Shown in pieces: positions 1 to 6,262 of a DNA stretch of 7,317 bases (within the stretch, counting starts at the first letter, position 1; every line of letters starts with the position of its first letter). Under the pieces are notes generated by a model. That model was not told where the DNA came from. It ran no database searches and saw nothing but the letters and a program-made list of their open reading frames with translations. The stretch spans positions 1-7,317 of the forward strand of contig DBGFNI010000102.1 in NCBI GenBank assembly GCA_048527645.1, given 5' to 3'. The translations under genes and the position numbers were made by a program. The DNA is from HGM12669 sp048527645 (GTDB lineage: Bacteria > Bacillota > Clostridia > Oscillospirales > CAG-272).

Positions 1-11
1 TCCGTTTCCAT
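1..11 (-). CDS. Possible first codons of the next gene (partial; expected ATPase partner)
   Basis: One base after the permease TGA (15-13) there is an ATG at 11-9, followed by codons for Glu and Thr before the window ends. This spacing suits a translationally coupled next gene. Wzm-type permeases are usually followed or preceded by the Wzt/TagH ATPase gene, which is missing from the rest of the window. Three codons cannot identify a protein and the upstream Shine-Dalgarno match is weak, so this is a positional inference only. Confidence 0.3.
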
Positions 12-12
12 A

Positions 13-894
13 TCACACCGTATCCATAAAAGTCTTCTCCACGCGGCTGAACAGCACGACGCCGAGGAACAGAACCGCCAGCGTAACCGCGGCGCTGATC
101 AGCAAATACTCCGGCCGCCAGCTTGCCGCCTCGCCGCCGAGAAAGGCATACCGAAAGGTCTCAATGATCGGCGCGGTCGGATTGCACCAGTACAGGCTGT
201 AAAAGCGCGAACCCGCAAACATCGAGGCAGGGTACGCAACGGGCGTGGCATACATCCAAAGTTGCACGCCGAAGCTGACCAGCATGGCAAGATCGCGGTA
301 CTTTGTGGTCAGCGCCGAAATGATAATTCCGAATCCCAGCGCCAGCAGCGCCATCTGCACAATCAGCAGAGGAATCAGCGCAATCTGCCAGCCGGGAACC
401 ATCGCATTGCCCGGCAAAAACATACAGATCGCCCATGCCACCAGAAAGAAAGAGAACTGAATGGCAAAGGAAATCAGATTCGTGATCACCGTGGACAGCG
501 GCAGCACCAGCCGCGGAAAATACACCTTGCCGAAAATGGAGGCGTTCGCCGTAAAGGTTGAGCTTGTCATGGTCAGGCAGGTGCTGAAATAGTTCCACGC
601 CACCGTGCCGCACAGATAATAGACAAAGCTGTTGACGCCCGCCGGCGCAAGGCCCGCAATGCCGCCGAACACCAGCGTGAACACCACCGTGGTCAGCAGC
701 GGCTGAATCAACGCCCACGCCGGCCCGAGAATGGTTTGCTTATACTGCGAGACAAAATTCCGCTTCACAAAAAGCAACACCAGATCCCGGTAAGCCCAGA
801 CCTCCTTCAAATGCAGGTCCATCCAGCCGTTTTTCGGCTTGATGACTGTTTCAAATTCCTGCGGCTGCTCCGCCGCTGTTTTTTCGTCTGCCAT
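13..894 (-). CDS. Polysaccharide/lipid-linked glycan ABC transporter permease (Wzm/TagG/RfbA type, ABC-2 family)
   Basis: Membrane subunit of an ABC exporter that moves a lipid-linked polysaccharide (O-antigen, teichoic-acid or capsule-like) across the cytoplasmic membrane. The 293-residue product has a polar N-terminus of about 35 residues, then the family signature RNFVSQYKQTILGPAWALIQ (45-64). About six hydrophobic segments follow, near 61-79, 88-106, 132-160, 170-195, 203-222 and 263-284. The re-entrant-type stretch KYRDLAMLVSFGVQLWMYATP (198-218, quoted in part: KYRDLAM and MYATPVAYP) and NPTAPIIETFRYAFL (238-252) are hallmarks of polysaccharide ABC-2 permeases. Length is normal for the family. 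I chose the ATG at 894 because AGAAAGG lies 8 nt upstream; the in-frame ATG at 963 has no Shine-Dalgarno sequence and would add a non-conserved tail. No ATPase domain is fused, so a separate Wzt/TagH-like subunit is needed, probably just downstream. The exact polymer cannot be read from the permease. Family assignment is confident; substrate is inferred. Confidence 0.95.
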   Translation of the reverse strand: MADEKTAAEQPQEFETVIKPKNGWMDLHLKEVWAYRDLVLLFVKRNFVSQYKQTILGPAWALIQPLLTTVVFTLVFGGIAGLAPAGVNSFVYYLCGTVAWNYFSTCLTMTSSTFTANASIFGKVYFPRLVLPLSTVITNLISFAIQFSFFLVAWAICMFLPGNAMVPGWQIALIPLLIVQMALLALGFGIIISALTTKYRDLAMLVSFGVQLWMYATPVAYPASMFAGSRFYSLYWCNPTAPIIETFRYAFLGGEAASWRPEYLLISAAVTLAVLFLGVVLFSRVEKTFMDTV

Positions 895-969
895 GAAAAA
901 AACCTTTCTGATACTCGGATTTGATTGATATGGGTTGTTGCAGCGCTGTTGTTTTGGGTGCATGTGTCC
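895..969 (-). other. 75-bp intergenic gap before the permease gene
   Basis: This is the only sizeable gap in the window. Apart from the permease ribosome binding site near 903-909, I see no stem-loop followed by a T-run on the coding strand and no convincing paired -35/-10 boxes. The short palindrome CAGCGCTG is present, but its flanks do not extend it into a hairpin. Readthrough from the upstream gene is therefore the simplest reading, with a weak internal promoter not excluded. Confidence 0.5.
903..909 (-). promoter_or_regulatory. Ribosome binding site of the ABC permease
   Basis: AGAAAGG on the minus strand, 8 nt before the ATG at 894. It fixes the permease start at 894 rather than at the in-frame ATG at 963, which has only GGACAC in front of it. 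Confidence 0.75.
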
Positions 970-2574
970 TTACGGAAAAATATCCTTCAGCCCGATGTCA
1001 AGCCCCTGCCTGTCAAAGCAATCGTCATACTTGCCGGACAGGATCAGCCGGTCAAACAATTCGATATACAGATAGCACAGATGTTCGCGCAGCTGCATCT
1101 CCCGGCGGAAATACGCCGCCTGCGCGCGCCCGGTTTTTCCGACGCCCAGCACACCCAGCACCCCGTTGCGGATTCGGGTTTTTGCAAGCGTCAGTCCCGT
1201 CTGCCGCTCATCGGCGTCAAAGCTGCGCCGCAGCAGCATCGGCTCATGCGCCCGGTAAAACGCGGTTTGCTCCACCTGCCCGAGAAAGGCGCGGATCTCC
1301 TCCTGCCCCGCAAAGAGCGAATGGCACTCCGTCGCGCCGCCGATCTTTGAAATGTTCTCCATGACCTGCCGTGGCAGGTGCCTGCCGCAGCATGCGACAT
1401 GGCACCGCTTGTCTGTGCGGTTGATGTCACGCAATGCGGCTGCAACACCGACAAAGTCGTCGTCCAGATACGGATACCGGGTTTCAATATCAAAGGAATT
1501 GCAAAGAATCCCGTTCTTTTTCAAGATCAGATAACTGCCGAAAATATATGGATACTGCGCAAAATCAAAGTACATGGGATCCGCGCGGCTGACAGAGGGA
1601 GAAATGCGATCCGGCTCCAGATAATACATGTTCATCACCTGATCCGCGCACTCCCCGCAGATCAGATAGTCCTTTCCGTTTGCGCGCACCTCTTTTGCCA
1701 GAAGATACTGCAAAAACAGGCCCGTTTCATACACCGCGCCCTCTGTGCGCCAGACGATGTCCGGCAGCGCCTGCAAGGTTTTCTCATCCGTCAGCGCGGT
1801 GAAAAGCGACAGTCCCTCATAACACTTCACGTTTTCCTGTACGCGGGGCAGCTCGTTTTTGCCAAACTTTCCCCCGATAGAAAACGCGTTGATCGGCAGG
1901 GCGCTTTGTTCCCTTGCGGTGTGCACAATAAAGCTGGAATCGTACCCGCTGGAAAGCGGCGCATTGATTTCCCGCTCTGTGTCAAACGCGCGGCACACAG
2001 CGCGCGTAAGCGTCTGCTCCCACCGCTCCAGCGCCTGCGGCGCCGTCATTTGCGCAACGGTATAGCGCACAGGCACCTGCATCACCGCCCCCTCCTGCAC
2101 CGTCAGTGCATGGAAGGACTGGATTTTTTCTACGTTTTTTACCAGCGTATGCCGCCCGTAGAGATAGCCGTTGACCACAAACTCCTCCGCGCTTTCGTCA
2201 TCAAACACCCGGTCAATGCCGGAATCGGACAGCAGGGCTTTCAGCGAGGTGGAATAGTACAGCCGCTGTGCGGTCTGTGTGTAATACAGCGTGAGAGAAG
2301 AGGTGGTGCGATCCTGAAACACGGTGAGCCGCCGACTGCTTTTATCATATATCAGCAGCAGATACACGCCCTTCAGCCGCTCGGTCAGCTGCAAGCCGTA
2401 CGCGGCGTACAGTCCGGCGATGTTTGCGCCGTCGTTGCACTGTTGTGCCTCCTCGGTATAAATTTTGCCCAGCACACAAAGCTGCACCGCGCTGTCCTCA
2501 AAGGTCGCGGCTGCACAGCTGCTATCCGTCAAAAGCCCCGTCTGCAAATCATAGCAGCCTCTCATCAGGTTCAT
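970..2574 (-). CDS. Asparagine-synthetase-like (AsnB-type) amidotransferase with degenerate glutaminase domain
   Basis: The family activates a carboxylate as an acyl-adenylate using ATP and couples it to an amine. In polysaccharide loci, relatives amidate uronic acids (e.g. WbpS of Pseudomonas O-antigen clusters), which is a plausible but unproven role here. The 534-residue protein has a class-II glutamine-amidotransferase-like N-terminal half (about 1-170) and an AsnB synthetase half (about 180-480). The synthetase half keeps the PP-loop SSGYDSS (208-214; canonical SGGxDSS), GECADQ (307-312; compare GExxDE), RYPYLD (366-371) and a conserved lysine in SKIGG (K410). The glutaminase half lacks the Cys that must follow the initiator Met (the start reads MNLMRGC), and the NGEIYN motif has become LGKIYT (35-40). 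RDRxGxxPLYY has become QDRTTSSLTLYY (87-98). Start chosen by AAAGGAG 7 nt upstream of 2574. The gene begins 12 nt after the DUF1919 stop. It may use free ammonia or another amine, or a primary-amine substrate. Fold is confident; substrate unknown. Confidence 0.9.
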   Translation of the reverse strand: MNLMRGCYDLQTGLLTDSSCAAATFEDSAVQLCVLGKIYTEEAQQCNDGANIAGLYAAYGLQLTERLKGVYLLLIYDKSSRRLTVFQDRTTSSLTLYYTQTAQRLYYSTSLKALLSDSGIDRVFDDESAEEFVVNGYLYGRHTLVKNVEKIQSFHALTVQEGAVMQVPVRYTVAQMTAPQALERWEQTLTRAVCRAFDTEREINAPLSSGYDSSFIVHTAREQSALPINAFSIGGKFGKNELPRVQENVKCYEGLSLFTALTDEKTLQALPDIVWRTEGAVYETGLFLQYLLAKEVRANGKDYLICGECADQVMNMYYLEPDRISPSVSRADPMYFDFAQYPYIFGSYLILKKNGILCNSFDIETRYPYLDDDFVGVAAALRDINRTDKRCHVACCGRHLPRQVMENISKIGGATECHSLFAGQEEIRAFLGQVEQTAFYRAHEPMLLRRSFDADERQTGLTLAKTRIRNGVLGVLGVGKTGRAQAAYFRREMQLREHLCYLYIELFDRLILSGKYDDCFDRQGLDIGLKDIFP

Positions 2575-2581
2575 ATGTAAT

Positions 2582-2588
2582 CTCCTTT
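2582..2588 (-). promoter_or_regulatory. Ribosome binding site of the AsnB-like gene
   Basis: AAAGGAG on the minus strand, 7 nt before the ATG at 2574, sharing two bases with the TAA stop (2589-2587) of the preceding DUF1919 gene. It supports the ATG at 2574 over the in-frame ATG at 2565, and suggests coupled translation. Confidence 0.85.
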
Positions 2589-3219
2589 ACGGCTTGTTTT
2601 TTCGCCAGTCTTCCCCGTTGAGAAAACCAACGGCGTCAAAATCGTCCAAATAGCGGCGCTTACGCTTTCCGTCCTTCCAGTCGGAGAGAACCCCGACCTC
2701 GCCCTTTTCCTCAAAGCCGGGCATATAGCATGCACTTGCAAACTCCGGATACGGCTTGTGCGTGAAAATCACCTTGTGCGCATACGGCAGCGCGTCAAAT
2801 TGTCCGATCTGTTCATAGGTGCACCCCATCTGATCGGTCATCATCCAAAAGGCGCGGGAGAGATCGACCCGCCGCGACCGCTCAACCCATTTGTCCCGCG
2901 CCTGTTCAAACGAGGTATAGTGCATAAAATACACCTTGATATCCTCGATTTTCCCAACGGGAAAGTCTTTTTCCTCCGCCGCTGCGGGAATCGGCACTGC
3001 GGACAGATATTTTTCCGGGTCGGCGGCAAAGCGCAGAAAATCTGCGGGGAGAAAATACAAATTCACCGTCGGCGTATCAAACCGGCAGCCCAGATCGTGC
3101 AGCAGCATGGCGCCGTTGCAGTTGGAGCTGAGAATAGAAAAGGAATCTCCGTGCAGCCTGCGGCGTTTTTTTGTCAGATACCATCTGTGCTCGGCACGCT
3201 GTAACAAACTGTAACCCAT
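2587..3219 (-). CDS. DUF1919-family protein (exopolysaccharide-locus protein of unknown activity)
   Basis: Recognised as DUF1919, a family found in capsule and exopolysaccharide loci and sometimes labelled 'exopolysaccharide biosynthesis protein'; no biochemical activity is established to my knowledge. The 210-residue protein has a basic N-terminus (KKRRR, 17-21). Then come the family hallmark FSILSSNCNGAMLLHDLG (27-44) and TPTVNLYFLPADFL (49-62), a central D-I-K-V-Y-F-M-H-Y block (93-101), KWVERSRRVD (110-119) and the terminal FDAVGFLNG (194-202). No signal peptide or membrane span is seen, so it is probably cytoplasmic. Length is usual for the family. The frame stays open upstream to 3399, but those extra 60 residues are Cys/Arg-rich and overlap the end of the preceding glycosyltransferase in another frame. 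The start at 3219 has AAGGCGAG close upstream and lies 10 nt after that gene's stop. Context suggests modification of the glycan being assembled, but this is inference. Confidence 0.88.
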   Translation of the reverse strand: MGYSLLQRAEHRWYLTKKRRRLHGDSFSILSSNCNGAMLLHDLGCRFDTPTVNLYFLPADFLRFAADPEKYLSAVPIPAAAEEKDFPVGKIEDIKVYFMHYTSFEQARDKWVERSRRVDLSRAFWMMTDQMGCTYEQIGQFDALPYAHKVIFTHKPYPEFASACYMPGFEEKGEVGVLSDWKDGKRKRRYLDDFDAVGFLNGEDWRKNKP

Positions 3220-3222
3220 ATT

Positions 3223-3230
3223 CTCGCCTT
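3223..3230 (-). promoter_or_regulatory. Ribosome binding site of the DUF1919 gene
   Basis: AAGGCGAG on the minus strand: the AAGG core is 7 nt from the ATG at 3219. It decides the start at 3219 against a longer in-frame start at 3399 inside the preceding gene. Confidence 0.7.
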
Positions 3231-4270
3231 CATTTCCGTTTTTCGGATGGTTTCGACAGCTTTCTGGGCAGCCAGCTGAGCAGCTTGAGCCATCCGTTTT
3301 TCCGCAGCGCGTCATAGTCCGCCGCCTTCTCCCACAAAACGCGCAGCGCCTCCGGCACATAGCTGCCCTGCAAATATCCCGCTTGCCGCAGCCATTCACC
3401 GTCCACGCAGCCGTATGCGCGCAGCAGCAGCTCCAGCAGCATATCGTCCTGCGCGGTGTTAAGATTCTGCAAAATCATGTATGAGCCTTCTTCATCGAGC
3501 CGGCAGGCGGAAATATAATGCAGCCGCTCCAGCCCCTGCTCTTTGGAAAAGATCAGATTGTCACAAACGCCGCGCAAAAAATCAGCGGTCTTTTGCGCCG
3601 AGCATTTTCCCCCGTCCGGCAGCACCCGATAGCAATAGGTCGGCTGCCCGCAGGCGTAGAAGACATCCGCCGCCTGCATGGCGCGCACGAAAAACGGCGG
3701 GTCCTGAAAACGGCTGTAGGACGGAAATGCAATGCCGTTTTCCAGCAGCAGCGAACGGCGGAAAAGATACGCCGTGTAGCCGTAATCGTACTGAAAATCG
3801 CGGTATTTTGTATAGCCCGCACAATCCAAGGCAAGCTGATGAAAGGCCGGCACGGCGTCCTTTGTCCCGCCGTCTGCATATACCTGCTGCACCAGCCCCC
3901 CGCACACGGAAACCTGCTGTTCCTGCGCCGCCGTGTACAGCTGCTCCAGCACACGCTGATGCGGATAATAGTCATCCGAATCCATAAAGGCGACAAATTC
4001 TCCCCGTGCCGCGCGCAGCCCGTCGTTGCGCGCCTTGCCAACCCCTTCGTTTTGCTTGTCGATCACATGCACGCGCGGGTCTCTGCGCGCATACCGGTGC
4101 AAAATATCCGGGCTTTGATCCGGTGAGCCGTCGTTGATGCAGATCACCTCGATGTCCCGCAAGGTCTGCGCAAGCACACTGTCCAGACACTGCGGCAGAT
4201 ACTGCGCCGTGCGGTATACCGGGATAATGACACTGACTTTGATTGTTTCTTCCATTGCTCTGTCTTGCAT
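3230..4270 (-). CDS. Family-2 glycosyltransferase (fourth of the array, divergent)
   Basis: GT-A-fold GT2 enzyme, expected to transfer a sugar from a nucleotide-sugar donor to a lipid-linked glycan at the cytoplasmic face of the membrane. In the 346-residue product the opening strand is VSVIIPVYRTAQYLPQCLDS (12-31), followed by INDGSPD (45-51), the acceptor-loop-type segment NEGVGKARNDG (74-84) and the metal/donor motif DSDD (97-100). Instead of the NED-type acidic motif and NKLYR box of the other three transferases, it has RFQDPPFFVRAM (187-198), a known variant in capsule GT2 proteins. No membrane span is seen; the C-terminus is basic (PRKLSKPSEKRK) and might touch the membrane. Start is uncertain: the ATG at 4270 has only GAAAG directly adjacent and AAGGA 15 nt away, while the in-frame ATG at 4255 (MEETIKVSV) has weak purine-rich AAGACAGAG upstream. 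It starts 18 nt after the preceding stop. Donor and acceptor cannot be predicted. Confidence 0.93.
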   Translation of the reverse strand: MQDRAMEETIKVSVIIPVYRTAQYLPQCLDSVLAQTLRDIEVICINDGSPDQSPDILHRYARRDPRVHVIDKQNEGVGKARNDGLRAARGEFVAFMDSDDYYPHQRVLEQLYTAAQEQQVSVCGGLVQQVYADGGTKDAVPAFHQLALDCAGYTKYRDFQYDYGYTAYLFRRSLLLENGIAFPSYSRFQDPPFFVRAMQAADVFYACGQPTYCYRVLPDGGKCSAQKTADFLRGVCDNLIFSKEQGLERLHYISACRLDEEGSYMILQNLNTAQDDMLLELLLRAYGCVDGEWLRQAGYLQGSYVPEALRVLWEKAADYDALRKNGWLKLLSWLPRKLSKPSEKRK

Positions 4271-4288
4271 CTTTCGTTGTGCGTTTCC

Positions 4289-5248
4289 TTATGAGAGATT
4301 TCCCGGCATTTTTTTGCCGAATAGAACCGAATGTATCGCCGGTGCGTATCGCAGCAGACGCAAACGCAGTCGCTGCCGCGCGGAGCGATTTTCCCGAAGC
4401 AGCGCCGGATAATGCCGGTCATACACCGCCTTCACCTCCCGCAGCCGCGCCGCGTGCGCGGGATTGCTCCGCTGCAAATGCGCGAACGCCGCGGCGGTCT
4501 GCGAATAGAGAAACAAGCGGTTTTCCGCCGCCCACTTCTCCTGACCCATCTGCTCCAGCGCCGTGACCCGCAGGTCAAGCGCGTCTATCACATCGGTGTT
4601 GCGCAGCGTATAGTCGCTGTGCATGATACTGTTGGTGCGTTTCAGATAATAATAGGTCGCCTGCCCCGTCAGCACCGCTGTTTTCACCTGCGCCAGCACC
4701 TGATGAGAAACGAACAAATCCTCGTACAGCCGTCCGACCGGAAACCGCAGCGAACGGAAAATATCGCTGCGATACAGCTTGTTGCAGGCGGAGGGCTGGC
4801 GCAGCGTTTCAAACACCTCGTCCCCCCGCAGCACGCGCAAATGCTCCGCCGCGGTGTAAGCGGGTGTCAGATTTCCCTGCGCATCCTCGGAGAGAAAATT
4901 GCACACCGCCATCTCACCCCCGCAGGCAAGCAGCGCGTCATACATGCTTTGCAGATGCTCCGGCGCAATTCTGTCATCGCTGTCCACAAAAGCAATCCAT
5001 TCCCCCGCGGCGCGCTCCAGCGCCGCGTTGCGCGCAGCGGAAAGCCCGCCGTTTTCCTGATGGATGACGCGGATTCTGCTGTCCTGCACGGCATATGCGT
5101 CGCACAGCGCGCCGCAGCGATCGGGAGAGCCGTCGTCCACCAGCCATAATTCAAAATCCGAAAAGGTCTGCGCAAGAATACTCTCCACACAGCGCGGCAG
5201 ATATTTCTCCACCCGGTAAACCGGAACAATCACACTGATTTTCGGCAT
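4289..5248 (-). CDS. Family-2 glycosyltransferase (third of the array)
   Basis: Predicted cytoplasmic or peripheral membrane GT2 enzyme of surface-glycan assembly, 319 residues. The N-terminal GT-A domain shows ISVIVPVYRVEKYLPRC (4-20), LVDDGSPD (36-43), ENGGLSAARN (65-74) and the DSDD motif (89-92). The second half carries ACNKLYR (154-160), the acidic pair in RLYEDLF (173-179) that sits where the catalytic base is usually placed, and YYLKRTNSIMH (200-210). The C-terminus is rich in arginine and leucine (about 285-313), resembling a short amphipathic membrane-binding tail. The ATG at 5248 is preceded by AAGGAAG with 6 nt spacing, and the gene begins 18 nt after the stop of the second transferase. 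It resembles transferases 1 and 2 more than transferase 4. Sugar specificity is not readable from sequence alone. Confidence 0.95.
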   Translation of the reverse strand: MPKISVIVPVYRVEKYLPRCVESILAQTFSDFELWLVDDGSPDRCGALCDAYAVQDSRIRVIHQENGGLSAARNAALERAAGEWIAFVDSDDRIAPEHLQSMYDALLACGGEMAVCNFLSEDAQGNLTPAYTAAEHLRVLRGDEVFETLRQPSACNKLYRSDIFRSLRFPVGRLYEDLFVSHQVLAQVKTAVLTGQATYYYLKRTNSIMHSDYTLRNTDVIDALDLRVTALEQMGQEKWAAENRLFLYSQTAAAFAHLQRSNPAHAARLREVKAVYDRHYPALLRENRSARQRLRLRLLRYAPAIHSVLFGKKMPGNLS

Positions 5249-5254
5249 CGTTTT

Positions 5255-5261
5255 CTTCCTT
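5255..5261 (-). promoter_or_regulatory. Ribosome binding site of the third glycosyltransferase
   Basis: AAGGAAG on the minus strand, 6 nt before the ATG at 5248, within the 18-nt gap after the preceding stop codon. Confidence 0.75.
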
Positions 5262-5266
5262 GTATT

Positions 5267-6262
5267 TCACAGTCCGATTTTCAAGGCGTTGCGGATGCGG
5301 CAGACGCCGCCCGGACAGATTCTGAACGCACGCAGCCACAGGCGGTGCCGCGCTTTGGAAAAGGTGCGCAGTGCGGCGCGCCGATACGGCGCCTCCACCG
5401 CCCGATAGCGCCCGATCAGCATCTCCCGCAAAGCGCCGTCCGCATCAATATCGGAGTTACGGCAAATCGCCTGATAATGGTACATGCAGGCGCTCAGATA
5501 CGCCGCGGTCGCATCGGCGTCAAGCGCGGGAAAGTGCTCCCGCACAAAGTGCATGCGCTCGCCGAAGGCCTCCAAGCCGTCCAGCCGCTTGGCGGAATAT
5601 GGCACGTGCATGATGCTGTTTTCCCGCTGATAATAATAGTACAGCACCGCGTCGGTATAAGCGACGCGCCGCGCCAGTGCAAAAACACGGTAGGTCCAGA
5701 ACTCGTCCTCATTGATTTTCCCGACGGTAAACGGTATTTGCCGCACATATGCCGCCTCATACAGCTTGTTGGTCGGCGTTTGCCTGCATTTGCGCCAGCA
5801 AATCAGCTCATGCAGCGCCTGCTGCGCCGAGAGCACCTCAAACGGCTGCCCGACAGGCTCCGTGCCGTCCCATGCCGGCAGCGCATCCCCGTCGCCGAAA
5901 GGAACAAGCCGGCATTCTGCGATCTGCGCGTCCCCGCGCTGCAAAATGTCATACAGAGAAGCATACATCGCGGGATGGAGCACATCGTCGCTGTCAACAA
6001 GGCCGATATAATCGCCCTGCGCCCGTGCCACCCCGGCATTTCTGGCGTCGGACAACCCGCCGTTTTCTTTATGTACAACGGAGATTCGCGCATCCCTTGC
6101 CGCCCAGCCGTCGCACAGCGCGCCGCTGCCGTCCGTGGAGCCGTCATCCACCAGGATGATCTCCAGCTGCGTATAGGTCTGCCCGACGATGCTTTCCACG
6201 CATCGGTCGAGATACGGCGCCACATTGTAAACCGGGACAATCACGGAAATCAACGGTTTCAT
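5267..6262 (-). CDS. Family-2 glycosyltransferase (second of the array)
   Basis: GT2 enzyme of 331 residues, expected to add one sugar to the growing lipid-linked glycan. It opens MKPLISVIVPVYNVAPYLDR (1-20), followed by LVDDGSTDGSG (38-48), ENGGLSDARNAG (66-77) and DSDD (90-93). The second half has TNKLYE (164-169), the acidic motif KINEDEF (182-188) and YYQRENSIMH (210-219). The C-terminal stretch (about 295-331) is basic with aromatic and leucine residues, suggesting peripheral membrane contact. The start at 6262 is set by GGGAG 7 nt upstream and by the family's usual short lead before ISVIVPVYN. A longer in-frame start at 6313 would add 17 basic residues lying inside the preceding gene. 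Its ATG overlaps the preceding TGA as ATGA, so translation is probably coupled and the products made in similar amounts. Donor and acceptor unknown. Confidence 0.95.
   Translation of the reverse strand: MKPLISVIVPVYNVAPYLDRCVESIVGQTYTQLEIILVDDGSTDGSGALCDGWAARDARISVVHKENGGLSDARNAGVARAQGDYIGLVDSDDVLHPAMYASLYDILQRGDAQIAECRLVPFGDGDALPAWDGTEPVGQPFEVLSAQQALHELICWRKCRQTPTNKLYEAAYVRQIPFTVGKINEDEFWTYRVFALARRVAYTDAVLYYYYQRENSIMHVPYSAKRLDGLEAFGERMHFVREHFPALDADATAAYLSACMYHYQAICRNSDIDADGALREMLIGRYRAVEAPYRRAALRTFSKARHRLWLRAFRICPGGVCRIRNALKIGL

Noticed and set aside
936..953. Possible terminator hairpin around the CAGCGCTG palindrome in the gap before the permease
   Set aside because: The palindrome is only 8 nt, has no room for a loop, its flanks do not pair, and no T-run follows directly on the coding strand.
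895..963. 23-residue N-terminal extension of the permease (ATG at 963)
   Set aside because: No Shine-Dalgarno sequence in front of it, and the inner ATG at 894 has AGAAAGG at good spacing.
970..2574. Lasso-peptide or other RiPP cyclase role for the AsnB-like protein together with the ABC protein
   Set aside because: No leader-peptidase gene, recognition-element gene or small precursor ORF is visible, and the ABC gene is a polysaccharide-type permease without a fused ATPase. A glycan-modifying role fits the neighbours better.
1378..2580. Long plus-strand open frame of 400 codons opposite the AsnB-like gene
   Set aside because: It lies wholly antisense to a gene with clear AsnB motifs, its translation is rich in Arg, His and Gln with no recognisable domain, and GC-rich coding DNA commonly leaves such antisense frames open.
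3220..3399. 60-residue N-terminal extension of the DUF1919 protein
   Set aside because: It would overlap the transferase 4 coding end by about 170 nt, is Cys/Arg-rich and unlike the family, while the start at 3219 has its own ribosome binding site and follows the stop by 10 nt.
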